Source: JBOCEF01 sp050586345 (GTDB taxonomy: Bacteria; Pseudomonadota; Alphaproteobacteria; Rhodobacterales; Rhodobacteraceae). From it: a DNA stretch of 64,000 nucleotides. The stretch covers positions 62,001 to 126,000 of the forward strand of contig NZ_JBOCEF010000007.1 in assembly GCF_050586345.1 (NCBI RefSeq), given 5' to 3'. The notes beneath the pieces were generated by a model, which saw only the letters and a list, made by a program, of their open reading frames with translations, was not told the DNA's origin and ran no database searches. The position numbers and the translations under genes are program-made. Shown here piece by piece: positions 36,091 through 45,865 of this stretch. How positions within the stretch are numbered: the first letter of the stretch is position 1; every line of letters starts with the position of its first letter.

Positions 36091-39000
36091 TCAGCGCTCG
36101 AAAAGCCGCTCGGTCGGCGGCGGCGGCGCGGGCGCCGGTCGGGCCGGGGCGGGCTGGGGCGTCGGCGCCTCGCCCCCCGCGCGCGCAGGGGCCTGCGCCG
36201 CCGGGGCGGGCGCGGCGCGCCCCTCGAACACCCCGCGCAGCGCGCCGGGGGTCAGCGCCGACAGCGGGTTGGCGGTCAGCTTCGGATCGCCGCTGGCGCC
36301 GGTCAGGGTGAAGGTCACGCCCAGCAGCCCCTCGCCCTTGCCGCCCAGCAGCGCGCCGAGCAGCGGCACCTCGTTCAGGATCCCGTTGATCGCGTAGGCG
36401 GGCGACATCACCCCGGCCATGTCGAGCCGGTCCTCCGCCTTCCACCAGTCGCCCGAGAGCGTGACGCCAAGGCTCGGGCCCCGCGCCAGCGCGTCGGTGA
36501 CGGTCAGCCTGGTCCCGTCCCAGCGGAACGGCGCCTCGATGCGCGAGAGCAGCAGCGCGCCGCCGCCCGCGGTCTCGAACACGCCGGTGATGGACGCGGC
36601 GGCCAGCGCCCGCACGGTGGAGGAGTCGCCGCGCAGCGACATCCCCTCGATCACCGCGCGGCCCTCCACCACCCCGTCCCCGGAGGGCGGGCGCAGGCGG
36701 GCGTCGGCGCGCAGCGCGCCGCCCGCGCCCGCCTCGAACCCCGCCGCCTCGCGCAGCAGCGCCCCGGCGTCGGAGGAGGCCAGCGCCAGCGTCGCCGCAT
36801 CGCCCCCCGCGGGCGCGTCATACTCCACCTGCAGCGGCGCGGCGCCGCCGAGCGCGCCCGTCAGCGTCGCCTTCAGCCCCCCGGCGGCCGAGGCGGAGAA
36901 CGCCGCCCGCCCGCCATGCAGCGCCAGGCTCTCGGTCAGGCGCAGCCGCTCGGCCGTCGCCTCGCCGGTCAGCGCGCCGCCGCCGCCGCCGGCCTCCCCG
37001 TCCCCGCCGCCGAGGGCCGAGAGGTCCAGCAGCGCGCCCTCGAAGCGCAGCGAGGCGGGGGCCCCGGCGATATAGCTCGCCGCCCCTTCCACCGTGCCGT
37101 CGATGGACACCCGGTCGAGCCGGGCGTTGCGCAGCGCGCCGTCCCCGCCCAGCGTCGCGGCGCCGGAGAGCGCGAGGCCCGGCGCATCGACCTTGAGCGA
37201 GCGCAGCTCGATGGTCTCGCCGATCCGCAGCCGCGCCTCGGCCGAGGCGGCGACCCCCGCGGCCTTGCCCCAGGCGGGGCGCGCCAGGCGCAGCGCGGCG
37301 CCGGTCAGGTCCACGCTTGCGCGCACATCCACCGGGCCGCTCCGGGGGACCGCGATGACCGCGCGCATCCGCCCGCGCCCCTCGGGGATCGAGAGCGCGT
37401 CGATCCCGGCGCGCTCCAGCAGCGCCGGGCCGAACGGGCCGGCGGCGGTGACCAGGGTGGGCGGGGCGCCGTCTTCAGGGCTGAAGGTCTCGGTCCAGGC
37501 GGCGCTGATGGGCATGCCGTCGAGCGCGCCCGAGGCGGTGAGCTCGAGCCGCGAGGTATCGGCCTTCAGCTCCGCCCGCGCGGCGTTGGCGGGCAGCTGG
37601 ATGCCGGGGACGACCAGCGACAGCCCCTCGATCTGCGCCGCCGTGCTGACCTCCACCGCATCGATGGAGACATCGGCCAGCAGCGGCAGCGACAGCTCGG
37701 CGGTCAGCGTCGCGGCGCCGTCCACCGGGCCGAGATCCGCCCCGAGCCGGGAGATGAGCCCGAGGGGCGGCGAATCGATCACCGCCATCACGTCCGACAC
37801 CGCCCCGGCGGCGGTGATGTAGGCGAAGCCCTCGGGGATCTGCGCCTCCACGTCCGGGATCACGAAGCGCGAGCCGTCCATGGCGATGGCGACGCCGCCC
37901 TCGGGGGTGACGACCGCCTCGTCCACCGCGATCTCGAAGCGCCCCGTGCCGTCCGCGGGCAGGATCACCGCCCCCGCCCCGCGCGCGCCGGTCAGGGCGG
38001 GAAGCCCCTGCACCGGGGTCGCGGTCACGTCGTGGAAGTCGAAATCGAGCCGCCCCTCGAACCCGCCGTCGGCGCCGAAATCGGCCGCGAAGACGAGGGT
38101 GTCGAGCACGCCGCCGAGGATGTTGGTCACCACCCAGTCGCGGGCGCCGGGCGCGAGGCCGACGGGCCAGTGCGGCCCCAGCGCCGCGGCTGGGACCGGG
38201 CGTTCGGCGGCGGCGCGCAGGCTGCCCGACCAGCCGCCCGGCCCCCGGCGCGCCCCGCCCGAGGCGGCGAAGACGAGGTCCCCCGTCTCGATCCGCGCCT
38301 CGTCGAGGGTCAGCGCCATGCGGTCCCGCTCGAACCGCCCTTCGACCCGGCCCGGGCCGAAGGACATCGGCGCGGCGAAGCCCGCCTCGGACCCCAGCTC
38401 CAGCGCCGCGAGGTCGAGCGACAGGCGCGCGGCGTCGGGGCGCCCGTCGGCATCGCGTTCGACCACGCCGCCGCCCGAAAGGTCGACGCGCCCCAGCCCG
38501 CCCTCGATCACCGCGCGGCGCAGCTCCAGCCGGTCATCGTCCGGGTGCAGCTCCAGCTCCAGCCGGGCGGAGGAAAGCCGCCCGGCATCGCCGTCGATCC
38601 CCGCGACCCGCCCCGCGCCGGCCACCAGCGACGCCTCGGCCGCGCGCACGGCCCCGGCATCGGTCAGCCGGGCGCGGATCTCGCCCGAGAGCGGCGCCTC
38701 GAGCGCGGCGAGCACGGCGAGTTCGGGCAGCGCCGCGGCCAGCGCCGGGCCGCCAGCGCCGTCGGCGATCTTCAGCTCCACCGCCGTCTCGCCGGTCCCG
38801 AAGCCGCGGGCGGCGTCGATCCGCAGCCAGGGCGGCGCGGCGGGGTCGGCGGCGGTCAGCGTCGCGGTCAGCCCCTCCGCCCCGCGGGCGACGTGCAGCT
38901 GCACCCCCTCGGCGGTCCAGGTGCGCTTCGACACCCGGTCCTCGAAGACCAGCCGCATGTCGCGGCTCGCCAGCGCCGCGAGCCGCCCGAACGGGCCCTG

Positions 39001-39603
39001 CGCGGCTTCCGCCGCGCGCAGCACGGCGGCGAGGCCGAGCGGCGGCGCGGCGCCCGCGTCGGCGGGGTCGGGATGCGGGCCCATGTCGGTCTCGGCGAAG
39101 CCCACGCCGCCCATCAGCGCGCCGTCGGCGCCGCGCACCAGCGTCAGCTCCATGCCCGAAACGGTGACGCTGGTCGGCGCCACGCGCCCCTCCAGCAGGT
39201 CGGCGAGGTGAAAGCGCAGCGCCGCGGCGGGCACTGAGACCCGCGCCCCGGTCTCGGCGACGCGCACCACCAGCCCCTCGGCGCGCAGGCCCGGCGGCAG
39301 GTCGGCGCGGCTGAGATCCAGCGTCAGGTCGGCGACGGAGACGGACAGGCCCGGGGCCTCCGCCTCGATCCGCGCGGCGGCGTAGCGCGCCAGCCCGCCG
39401 AGCGAGACCGGCCCGACCGCGAGCCGCGCCGACAGCACCGCCGCCAGCGCCACGAAGGCGAGCGAGAGCGCGATCACGAGGCTGCCGAGCCGCCGCAGCA
39501 GCCAGCGCAGCGTCAGCCCCCCGGTCCCGAGCCCATGCTTCGCCCGGGGGCGGCGGCGAAGCCGTGCGGCGATCGCCTTCCTGCGCTGCAGCCGCCGGGT
39601 CAT
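36091..39603 (-). CDS. Giant AsmA-like (DUF3971/YhdP-type) envelope protein
   Basis: 1170 residues. A basic N-terminus (TRRLQRRKAIAARLRRRPR) precedes one membrane anchor at about residues 38-60 (LGSLVIALSLAFVALAAVL). Then comes a very long periplasmic part of repeating beta segments rich in ALRLxGAxxL-like strands. The C-terminus has the AsmA-like region (ITGVFETAGGGALLLSRIEAPFRW, in part, and DMAGVMSPAYAINGILNEVPLLG), then a Pro/Ala-rich tail ending PTERLFER. Family members are thought to be bridge-like phospholipid transport proteins between inner and outer membranes. The start at 39603 is 190 bases from the divergent bcp start. Confidence 0.85.
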   Translation of the reverse strand: MTRRLQRRKAIAARLRRRPRAKHGLGTGGLTLRWLLRRLGSLVIALSLAFVALAAVLSARLAVGPVSLGGLARYAAARIEAEAPGLSVSVADLTLDLSRADLPPGLRAEGLVVRVAETGARVSVPAAALRFHLADLLEGRVAPTSVTVSGMELTLVRGADGALMGGVGFAETDMGPHPDPADAGAAPPLGLAAVLRAAEAAQGPFGRLAALASRDMRLVFEDRVSKRTWTAEGVQLHVARGAEGLTATLTAADPAAPPWLRIDAARGFGTGETAVELKIADGAGGPALAAALPELAVLAALEAPLSGEIRARLTDAGAVRAAEASLVAGAGRVAGIDGDAGRLSSARLELELHPDDDRLELRRAVIEGGLGRVDLSGGGVVERDADGRPDAARLSLDLAALELGSEAGFAAPMSFGPGRVEGRFERDRMALTLDEARIETGDLVFAASGGARRGPGGWSGSLRAAAERPVPAAALGPHWPVGLAPGARDWVVTNILGGVLDTLVFAADFGADGGFEGRLDFDFHDVTATPVQGLPALTGARGAGAVILPADGTGRFEIAVDEAVVTPEGGVAIAMDGSRFVIPDVEAQIPEGFAYITAAGAVSDVMAVIDSPPLGLISRLGADLGPVDGAATLTAELSLPLLADVSIDAVEVSTAAQIEGLSLVVPGIQLPANAARAELKADTSRLELTASGALDGMPISAAWTETFSPEDGAPPTLVTAAGPFGPALLERAGIDALSIPEGRGRMRAVIAVPRSGPVDVRASVDLTGAALRLARPAWGKAAGVAASAEARLRIGETIELRSLKVDAPGLALSGAATLGGDGALRNARLDRVSIDGTVEGAASYIAGAPASLRFEGALLDLSALGGGDGEAGGGGGALTGEATAERLRLTESLALHGGRAAFSASAAGGLKATLTGALGGAAPLQVEYDAPAGGDAATLALASSDAGALLREAAGFEAGAGGALRADARLRPPSGDGVVEGRAVIEGMSLRGDSSTVRALAAASITGVFETAGGGALLLSRIEAPFRWDGTRLTVTDALARGPSLGVTLSGDWWKAEDRLDMAGVMSPAYAINGILNEVPLLGALLGGKGEGLLGVTFTLTGASGDPKLTANPLSALTPGALRGVFEGRAAPAPAAQAPARAGGEAPTPQPAPARPAPAPPPPTERLFER

Positions 39604-39793
39604 GCCGCGCCCCCGGCCGCGCCCCCGACCGCGCCCCTGTGCGCAGGCGCGCGCGAGGCGCGCGCGACGCGGTCAGGCCTTGATCCGGCGAAGGGCGGCA
39701 TATCTTCTCGTGAGCTCCAGCGGCTGGCCCCGGCGCGTCCGGCGCGCCCGCCCGCCCGATCCTAACTGTCCGCACCGCAAAGGAGAAGCGCCC

Positions 39794-40267
39794 GTGACCA
39801 ACGACGCCGTGAAGGCCGGAGACGCCGCCCCCGATTTCGACCTGCCCCGCGACGGCGGCGGCCGCGTGTCCCTGGCCGACCTGAAGGGGCGCAAGGCGGT
39901 CCTCTATTTCTACCCGCGCGACGACACCCCGGGCTGCACGAAGGAGGCGATCGCCTTCACCGGCCTTGCGGCCGAGTTCGAGGCGGCGGGCTGCGCGGTC
40001 TTCGGCATCTCCAAGGACGGGGTGGCCAAGCACGACAAGTTCAAGACCAAGCATGAGCTCGGGGTCACGCTGCTGTCCGATGAAGAGGACGGGATGTGCG
40101 AGGCCTACGGCGTCTGGGGCGAGAAGAAGATGTACGGCAAGACGTTCATGGGGATCGAGCGCGCGACCTTCCTGCTCGACGCCGAGGGCAAGGTGGCCCG
40201 GGTCTGGCGCAAGGTGAAGGTGCCGGGCCATGCCGAGGAGGTGCTGGAGGCCGCGAAGGCGCTCTGA
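39794..40267 (+). CDS. bcp: Thioredoxin-dependent peroxiredoxin Bcp
   Basis: 157 residues, starting at GTG with AAAGGAGAAG upstream. Peroxidatic cysteine in YFYPRDDTPGCTKEA (about residue 46). It reduces peroxides with thioredoxin. A second cysteine in GMCEAYGVWG could be resolving. The C-terminus RVWRKVKVPGHAEEVL matches the family. The upstream in-frame region from 39602 is non-coding GC-rich sequence. Confidence 0.93.
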   Translation: MTNDAVKAGDAAPDFDLPRDGGGRVSLADLKGRKAVLYFYPRDDTPGCTKEAIAFTGLAAEFEAAGCAVFGISKDGVAKHDKFKTKHELGVTLLSDEEDGMCEAYGVWGEKKMYGKTFMGIERATFLLDAEGKVARVWRKVKVPGHAEEVLEAAKAL

Positions 40268-40346
40268 CCCCTCCGGCCCCCCGGGGCTTGGCGCCGCGCG
40301 GGCGGGCGGCCATAGTGCCCCCGCCCGCCGCCGAGGAGCCCCCGCC

Positions 40347-41348
40347 ATGCATGTCTGGATGCCCGTGATCCGCACCGGGACCGGGGCCGAGGTCTGGGCC
40401 GACCAGCTGGCCGAGGGGCTGCGCGCGCGCGGCCACGCGGTGACGCTGGACAAGGTCCCGCACCGGTTCCAGTACGCGCCCTGGCTCTCGGGGCTGCGCG
40501 CCCCCGCGGGGGCGGACGTGACCCTCGCCAATTCCTGGAGCGCGGCGGCCTTCGCGCGCCCCGCGCCGCTGGCGGTGGTGGTGCATCACGTGGTCCACGA
40601 CCCGGCGATGCGCGCCTTCAAATCCCCCGCGCAGCGCATCTTCCACGCCGGGTTCGTGCGGCCGATGGAGCGCGCCGCCCTGCGCGCCGCCGCGAAGGTC
40701 ATCGCGGTGAGCGAGAGCACCGCGGCGGCGCTGCGCGCGCATCTTCTGCCCGTGCCGGTGGAGGTGGCGCTGAACGGCGTCGACACCGGGTTCTTCACGC
40801 CTGCCCCCGGGGCGGACGCCCCGCGCGCGCCGGGGCCGATGCGGCTGCTCTCGGTTGGAAAGCCGAGCCGCCGCAAGGGGTTCGACGTGACCGCGGCGAT
40901 CATGGCGCGGCTCGGCGACCGGGCCGAGCTGACCATCGTCGGCGGCGGCGCCCCCGAGATCGCGCCGCCCCCGGGCGCCCGGCGCCTCGGGCGGGTCGAT
41001 GCCGAGGGGCTGCGCGACGCCTATCGCGCCGCCGACTTCCTGCTGTTCCCCTCGCGCCAGGAGGGGTTCGGGCTGGTGGCGGCCGAGGCGATGGCCTGCG
41101 GCACCCCCGTGCTGTGCCTGTCGGGCGGCGCGGTGGAGGAGGTGGCGGCCCCGCCCGCCTGCGGCATCGCCGTTCCGCCCGCGCGGGCCGAGGACCTGGG
41201 CGACGCCGCGCTGGCGGCGCTGGCCGACGCGCCCGCCCATGCCGCGATGCGCCGGGCGGCGCGGGCGCGGGCGGTGGAGGCCTTCGACGCCGGGCGCTGG
41301 CTGACGCAGATGGAGCGGATCCTGGCCGCGGCCGCCGCGACGCGCTGA
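40347..41348 (+). CDS. GT4-family glycosyltransferase
   Basis: A 333-residue GT-B fold enzyme. N-terminal VWMPVIRTGTGAEVWADQLAEGL. C-terminal nucleotide-sugar site with SVGKPSRRKGFD, followed by PSRQEGFGLVAAEAMACGTPV containing the EX7E-like motif (E and E in EGFGLVAAE). It likely adds a sugar during surface polysaccharide synthesis. Convergent with the next GT4 gene. Donor and acceptor cannot be inferred. Confidence 0.87.
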   Translation: MHVWMPVIRTGTGAEVWADQLAEGLRARGHAVTLDKVPHRFQYAPWLSGLRAPAGADVTLANSWSAAAFARPAPLAVVVHHVVHDPAMRAFKSPAQRIFHAGFVRPMERAALRAAAKVIAVSESTAAALRAHLLPVPVEVALNGVDTGFFTPAPGADAPRAPGPMRLLSVGKPSRRKGFDVTAAIMARLGDRAELTIVGGGAPEIAPPPGARRLGRVDAEGLRDAYRAADFLLFPSRQEGFGLVAAEAMACGTPVLCLSGGAVEEVAAPPACGIAVPPARAEDLGDAALAALADAPAHAAMRRAARARAVEAFDAGRWLTQMERILAAAAATR

Positions 41349-41365
41349 GCCGGCCGCGGCGCGGG

Positions 41366-42445
41366 TCACGCGCCGACGAGGGCCAGCGTCTCCCGCGCGC
41401 AGCGGGACCAGTCGAACCGGGCCGCCGCGGCGTCGCGCGCCCGGGCGCGCAGCGCGGCGCGGGACGCGGGCGGAAGGGCGGCGATCCGCGTGATCTCCGC
41501 CGCCCAGGCCGGGCCGTCGCCGGGGGGAAGCAACGTCCCCGTCTCGCCCTCGATCACCGAACTTGCGAAGCCCTCGAGCCGCGGGGCGAGCACGATCCCC
41601 CCCGCCGCCGCGGCCTCTGCGGCGACGAGGCCGAACCCCTCGACATGCCCCTGCCCGGCGGCGAGATTGGGGACCGCCACCACCGTCGCGGCGGCCATCC
41701 GCGCCCACAGCTCCTCTTGCGGCAGGGCCCCGAGGAAGACGACCCGGGGATGCGCCAGCGCGGCCGCCTCGGCCTTGTCCCAGGCCGTTCCGGCGACGGC
41801 GAGCGGCAGGTCCGCGGGCAGGTGCGGCAGCACCTCCTGCACGAACCAGGACAGGCCCTTGCGGCGCACGAGGCGGCCGGCGAACAGGATCTCGCGCCGC
41901 TCGGGCGGGGCCGGGTCCGGCGCGCGGGCGCGGACCCCGAGGGGGATGATCCCGACATGATCGAAGCCGAGGGCGCGGGTCAGCACCGCGGTGGCCCCGG
42001 AATTGGCGGCGACGGCGAAGGGGCCGGGCGCGGCGGCGGCGAGGGCGCGGGCGCCGCGGCGCATATAGGCGCCGTAGGCCCGGCCGGGCGCGGTCGGGCG
42101 GGCGGCGAAGGCCGCGTCGGTGCCGTGGGCCGAGAGCAGCAGCGCCGGCCGCGCGCCGCCGCGCCGCGCCGCCCGCAGCGCCAGCGCGGCCAGCGGCCAG
42201 ATCGCGAGGTCGCCGGTGAAGACGAGATCCCAGCGCCCGGCCCCGAGGGCGAGCCGCCGCGCCTGCCCCAGCCCGAAGCCGAGGATCGCGGCCGCCCCCG
42301 GCGCGCCGCCATCGGCGCGGCCCGGCAGGGCGCGCAGGTCGACCTCGTGCCCGAGGCGGCGGAATTCGGCCGACATCTCCTGGCTGTAGATCTCCATCCC
42401 GCCCATGGCGGGGGCCCATTTGCGGGTCAGGAACAGGATGCGCAT
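41366..42445 (-). CDS. GT4-family glycosyltransferase
   Basis: A 359-residue GT-B enzyme. It opens MRILFLTRKWAPAMGGMEIYSQE, the typical acceptor-domain start. The donor site includes FAGRLVRRKGLSWFVQEVLPHLP and EGFGLVAAEAAAAGG, the EX7E motif. Upstream frame extension (to 42724) is not coding-like. It is on the same strand as the polysaccharide export genes but separated by a 386-base repeat-rich gap, so it may have its own promoter. Confidence 0.87.
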   Translation of the reverse strand: MRILFLTRKWAPAMGGMEIYSQEMSAEFRRLGHEVDLRALPGRADGGAPGAAAILGFGLGQARRLALGAGRWDLVFTGDLAIWPLAALALRAARRGGARPALLLSAHGTDAAFAARPTAPGRAYGAYMRRGARALAAAAPGPFAVAANSGATAVLTRALGFDHVGIIPLGVRARAPDPAPPERREILFAGRLVRRKGLSWFVQEVLPHLPADLPLAVAGTAWDKAEAAALAHPRVVFLGALPQEELWARMAAATVVAVPNLAAGQGHVEGFGLVAAEAAAAGGIVLAPRLEGFASSVIEGETGTLLPPGDGPAWAAEITRIAALPPASRAALRARARDAAAARFDWSRCARETLALVGA

Positions 42446-42570
42446 GGGCGGCGGTCTTTGCGGCAGGCAGGGACGAGGGAGCGGCGCCGGGGCGTCCGCC
42501 CGCACCCTGCCACGAAACCGGCCGCGAAGGCGAGCGGCGCGCACCCGCCGAGGCCCGGCGCGACGGGACG

Positions 42571-42650
42571 CCCCGCGCCGGAGGACGCCCGCATCCGGCG
42601 CGGGAAAAGGCCCCGCGCGGGAGGAGGCCTGCATCCAGCGCGGAAGGACG
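42571..42650. repeat. Imperfect 40-bp tandem duplication
   Basis: Units 42571-42610 and 42611-42650 align without gaps at roughly three quarters of positions (both contain CCCCGCGC, GAGGA, GCATCC and GCGCGG). It lies in the 386-base gap 42446-42831, which has no gene I can support. Confidence 0.6.
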
Positions 42651-42680
42651 CCGGGGCGCCGCCATCCGCGGGCCGCGCCG

Positions 42681-42710
42681 CCGGGCCCCGCTTTGCCGGG
42701 CCCCGCTTTC
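42681..42710. repeat. 15-bp direct tandem duplication
   Basis: CCGGGCCCCGCTTTG (42681-42695) is repeated as CCGGGCCCCGCTTTC (42696-42710), 14 of 15 identical. It is in the same gap as the 40-bp repeat, 121 bases beyond the export lipoprotein stop. Confidence 0.65.
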
Positions 42711-42831
42711 CGGACGGGCCGCACCCCGGGGCGCAGGCGCCGCGGCGTCGCCCGGTCGGGTCCCCGGCCCGGTCCCGCCCGGCGCGGGCGGCCGTCCCCG
42801 TCGGCGCGGGGCTCAAGGCGCGCGCCGCCCG

Positions 42832-43977
42832 TCAGCCCCCGGCGAGGCTGCGGGCCGACCCGACGAAATTCACCGCCGGGGCCAGCGCGTTGAGTACCCG
42901 GATCCAGCGCACCGCGGGCGCGTCGGTGACATAGACCGTGTCGCCGTCGCGCAGCTGGAAGGCGCCGGCGGTGAACATGCCCCCGGGCCGGGTCAGGTCC
43001 AGCAGGTACGCCGTGCGCACCGGCGCCTCGCCCGCGGGCGGGGTCGCCCCCGCCGCCGCCGCGACGGCGCGGGCGGTCGGCCCGGCCTCGGTGCGGAACA
43101 CGAAGATGCCGGTCGGATCGCCCGCGGCCGGGTCGAGCCCGGCCAGCAGCCCCAGCGCCTCGAGCGCCGTGACCTCGGGCGCCGGGAACGGCACCAGCTG
43201 CGGGGCGGAGACGGCGCCGAGCCCGGTGAAGGCGCGCCGGTCGCGGTCCACGATCACCGCGTCGCCGGGGCGCAGGGCCACGTTCAGGGCCGGGTCCTCG
43301 TAGATCTCGCGCAGCCAGACCTTCCCCGATTCGGCGCCGCGGCGCAGGGTGATCTGCAGCGTCGCGGGTTCCTTCACCGGGCCGAGCGCGGCGGCGAGCA
43401 TGCCCAGGATCCGGCCCGTGTCGCGGGTGATGGCGCGCACCCCGCCCTGCGCCACCTCGCCCAGCACCAGCGCCGCGCGCTCGCCCTCGGGCGCCGCGCC
43501 GGGGGTGGGCGCAGGGCGGCTGATCTCGACCTGCGGATCGCGGGTCAGCGCGCCGAGGCGGCTCGAGAGACTGGCGCGCACGCGGTCGAGCGAGCGGCCC
43601 GCGGCGGGGACATGCCCGGCATAGGGCACGAAGATGCGCCCCGCCTCGTCGACCTGCACCTCGAAATCCGAGGCGCGCGGGCCGTCGCCGGCGGAGTAGA
43701 CGCCGCGATCGACACTCTCCCAGATCCGCAGGCGCAGGCGTTCGCCGCGCGCGATCAGCGCATGGGGCATCGCCTCCGCGGCGAGAAAAGAGTCCGGAAA
43801 GCGCCGGCGCGGCGGCGGCGCGGCGGCGCGGGCCACGGCGTCGGTGACATGGACCAGCGCGAACCCGTCCTCGCCCGCCAGCGGCGGGGCCGCGATCTCC
43901 CCCGGCGTCGGGCCGCCGCGGGGCGTGGCGCAGGCCGCCAGGACCAGCGCGAGAAGGGTGAGGAGCGCCCCCCTCAT
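42832..43977 (-). CDS. Wza/KpsD-type polysaccharide export lipoprotein
   Basis: 381 residues. A lipobox LVLAAC (residues 11-16) makes it an outer-membrane lipoprotein. The poly-export region includes ERLRLRIWESVDRGVYS and VDEAGRIFVPYAGHVPAAGRSLDRV. SLBB-like repeats follow (LNVALRPGDAVIVDRD and GAFQLRDGDTVYVTDAP). It would form the outer-membrane pore for capsular or exopolysaccharide. ATG 43977 overlaps the upstream kps-like stop as ATGA. No Wzc or ABC exporter partner is seen nearby. Confidence 0.9.
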   Translation of the reverse strand: MRGALLTLLALVLAACATPRGGPTPGEIAAPPLAGEDGFALVHVTDAVARAAAPPPRRRFPDSFLAAEAMPHALIARGERLRLRIWESVDRGVYSAGDGPRASDFEVQVDEAGRIFVPYAGHVPAAGRSLDRVRASLSSRLGALTRDPQVEISRPAPTPGAAPEGERAALVLGEVAQGGVRAITRDTGRILGMLAAALGPVKEPATLQITLRRGAESGKVWLREIYEDPALNVALRPGDAVIVDRDRRAFTGLGAVSAPQLVPFPAPEVTALEALGLLAGLDPAAGDPTGIFVFRTEAGPTARAVAAAAGATPPAGEAPVRTAYLLDLTRPGGMFTAGAFQLRDGDTVYVTDAPAVRWIRVLNALAPAVNFVGSARSLAGG

Positions 43978-45650
43978 CGCGCCAGGGCCCGGGCGTAGGG
44001 ATCGCGCCGGGCCAGCATCGCCTCGATCACCGGGCCGATGGCGCGGGCGCGGCCCTCGGGCGTGTAGAAATCCCCCTCGAACTGGCTCGAGGCCACGAGG
44101 AAGCGGCGGAAGGCGCGCACGGCCTCCATGTCCGGGGCAAGCGGGGCCGCGAAGAAGGCGGCGGGCGGCTGGGTCGAGACGAGGCCGGGGCGCACGAAGA
44201 CCGCCTCGCCCATCGCGCGCACGGGAAGGCCGCGCAGAAGCGCGGCCTGGGCGGCGGTGGAATTGACGGTGACGGCGGAAACGGCCTTGTCGAGCATCGG
44301 GCCGAGGGGGCCGCGTTCGACGAAGACCACCCGTCCCGCGACGCCGTGGCGGCGGGCGGCGCGGGCGGCGGCGCGGGCCAGCCGCTCGCGCCCCGTTTCG
44401 AACGGGTGGGCCTTGAACACCAGCGGCAGGCCCGAGAGCCCGCCCTCGGCCGCGGCGTAGTCGGCGACGATCCGCTCCACCACCGCGGCGACGTCCGGGA
44501 AGCGCGAATGGGCGCGCAGCGAGCTGTCGGCCCCGAGCTGCAGCAGCGCGAGGTGGTGGCCCGGCGCATCCGGCGCCAGCAGCGGGGCCAGCGCCCGGCG
44601 CGCGCGGTGCGCCATCAGCGGCCAGGTCAGGCCGCGGCGCAGGTAGGCCCGCGCCTCGCACCAGCCGGTCAGCGGCATGTGCGGCGCCTGGCGCGGCCAG
44701 CGGGTCCAGGGCGCGGCGGCGGCGAGGCGCACCCGCGCGTGGTAGCGCACCCCGTGCAGCGCATGGGCGCGCGCGGCGCCCCAGCCATCCTCGAACAGCG
44801 CCTCGGGGGCGGGCCCGGCGGCGCGCACGGCGCGGATCATCTCCTCGACCGGGACCTTGAGGATGTTGGAATTGCCGTTCACGCCGTCGCGCTCATAGGT
44901 GATCCAGCGCGGGCGGATATAGCCTTCCTCGAAGCAATGCACCCGCAGCCCCAGCGCGCGGCCCAAGCGGCGGGCGACGGCGTGGAACGGGCGGGTGTCG
45001 CCGTAAAGGACGAGATCGGTGGCGGCGCGCTCCCGGATCCAGCGGCCGAGGCGCAGCTCGAACTCCGCGAAGGGGGCGTCGAAGCGCAGCAGCGGGCCGG
45101 GATCGGCCCCGCCTTGCAGCCGCCAGCAGGCCGCGTCGCCCGCGTTGAAGGCGATGCGCGCGACATCGGCCCCGCGGGCGCGCAGCGCGAGGGCGAGCTC
45201 GGCCAGGAACGGGCCGTGCGGGCCCTGGAGGAGCAGGAAGCTGCGCCCGGAAGCGTCGCCGCGATGCTCCGCGTCCCCGGCGCCGGGCGCGCCCCGGCGG
45301 CCCGTTGCGGCGCGCGGCGGCGTTGGCGGCGGCGGCGGCGGGGGGCCGGAGGCCGGGCCGCGCAGCCGCGCCTCGGGCGCAGCGGCCCGCGCCGCCGACG
45401 CGGCATGGGCGGCGGCGCGGGGGGCCGCGCGGTCCAGGGGCATGATGGCGATGGGCTCGCCCCCGGCGAGGCCGGACGGCGTGCGCAGCGGCGCGCCCGT
45501 GCGCGGGGCGCGGCCGAGACGGCGCAGCGCGTCGCGCACGCCCATGCCCGGCGGCGCGCCATGCGGCGGCGCCGGGGACGGCGCGCCCGCCCCCGCTCCG
45601 GGCTCAGCCGCGGCGGCGTCCATGCGCCGCCTCAGTTCGGACCCTTCCAC
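43974..45650 (-). CDS. Capsule polysaccharide biosynthesis protein (KpsS/KpsC-like)
   Basis: 558 residues if GTG 45650 is used (GGGAGAG lies 7-8 bases before it); ATG 45623 is nearly as good. Residues 1 to about 135 are a Pro/Ala/Arg-rich, low-complexity region including a run of prolines. From SFLLLQGPHGPFLAELALAL onward it matches Capsule_synth-type proteins: FNAGDAACW, LYGDTRPFHAVARRL, CFEEGYIRPRWITYE, NGNSNIL, LVFKAHPFETG and VNSTAAQAALLRGLPV. KpsS and KpsC add Kdo linkers to capsule lipid anchors. It is coupled to the export lipoprotein gene downstream. Confidence 0.85.
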   Translation of the reverse strand: MEGSELRRRMDAAAAEPGAGAGAPSPAPPHGAPPGMGVRDALRRLGRAPRTGAPLRTPSGLAGGEPIAIMPLDRAAPRAAAHAASAARAAAPEARLRGPASGPPPPPPPTPPRAATGRRGAPGAGDAEHRGDASGRSFLLLQGPHGPFLAELALALRARGADVARIAFNAGDAACWRLQGGADPGPLLRFDAPFAEFELRLGRWIRERAATDLVLYGDTRPFHAVARRLGRALGLRVHCFEEGYIRPRWITYERDGVNGNSNILKVPVEEMIRAVRAAGPAPEALFEDGWGAARAHALHGVRYHARVRLAAAAPWTRWPRQAPHMPLTGWCEARAYLRRGLTWPLMAHRARRALAPLLAPDAPGHHLALLQLGADSSLRAHSRFPDVAAVVERIVADYAAAEGGLSGLPLVFKAHPFETGRERLARAAARAARRHGVAGRVVFVERGPLGPMLDKAVSAVTVNSTAAQAALLRGLPVRAMGEAVFVRPGLVSTQPPAAFFAAPLAPDMEAVRAFRRFLVASSQFEGDFYTPEGRARAIGPVIEAMLARRDPYARALAR

Positions 45651-45865
45651 GCTTCGTCTCTCCCACGCTGCGCGGCGCTTCGGCCGCCATCGCTGATATT
45701 CGTGGCGGAGATCCTCCGCCGCCGCGTCGCATCACGTGGGCTCGCCCGCAGACTTTACCGCCTTCGGCGGCGCTGCCGGAACCGGCCGGGCTTGCCCTGC
45801 CGCGCCCACGCTTTTATGTGTCGCGGGCCGCACCCTAGGCGCAGGATGGTTAAGAGGGTCTTTTC

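Noticed and set aside
45651..45865. An FMN riboswitch upstream of ribE
   Set aside because: The conserved FMN aptamer motifs are not visible, and the gap is mostly GC-rich small hairpins.
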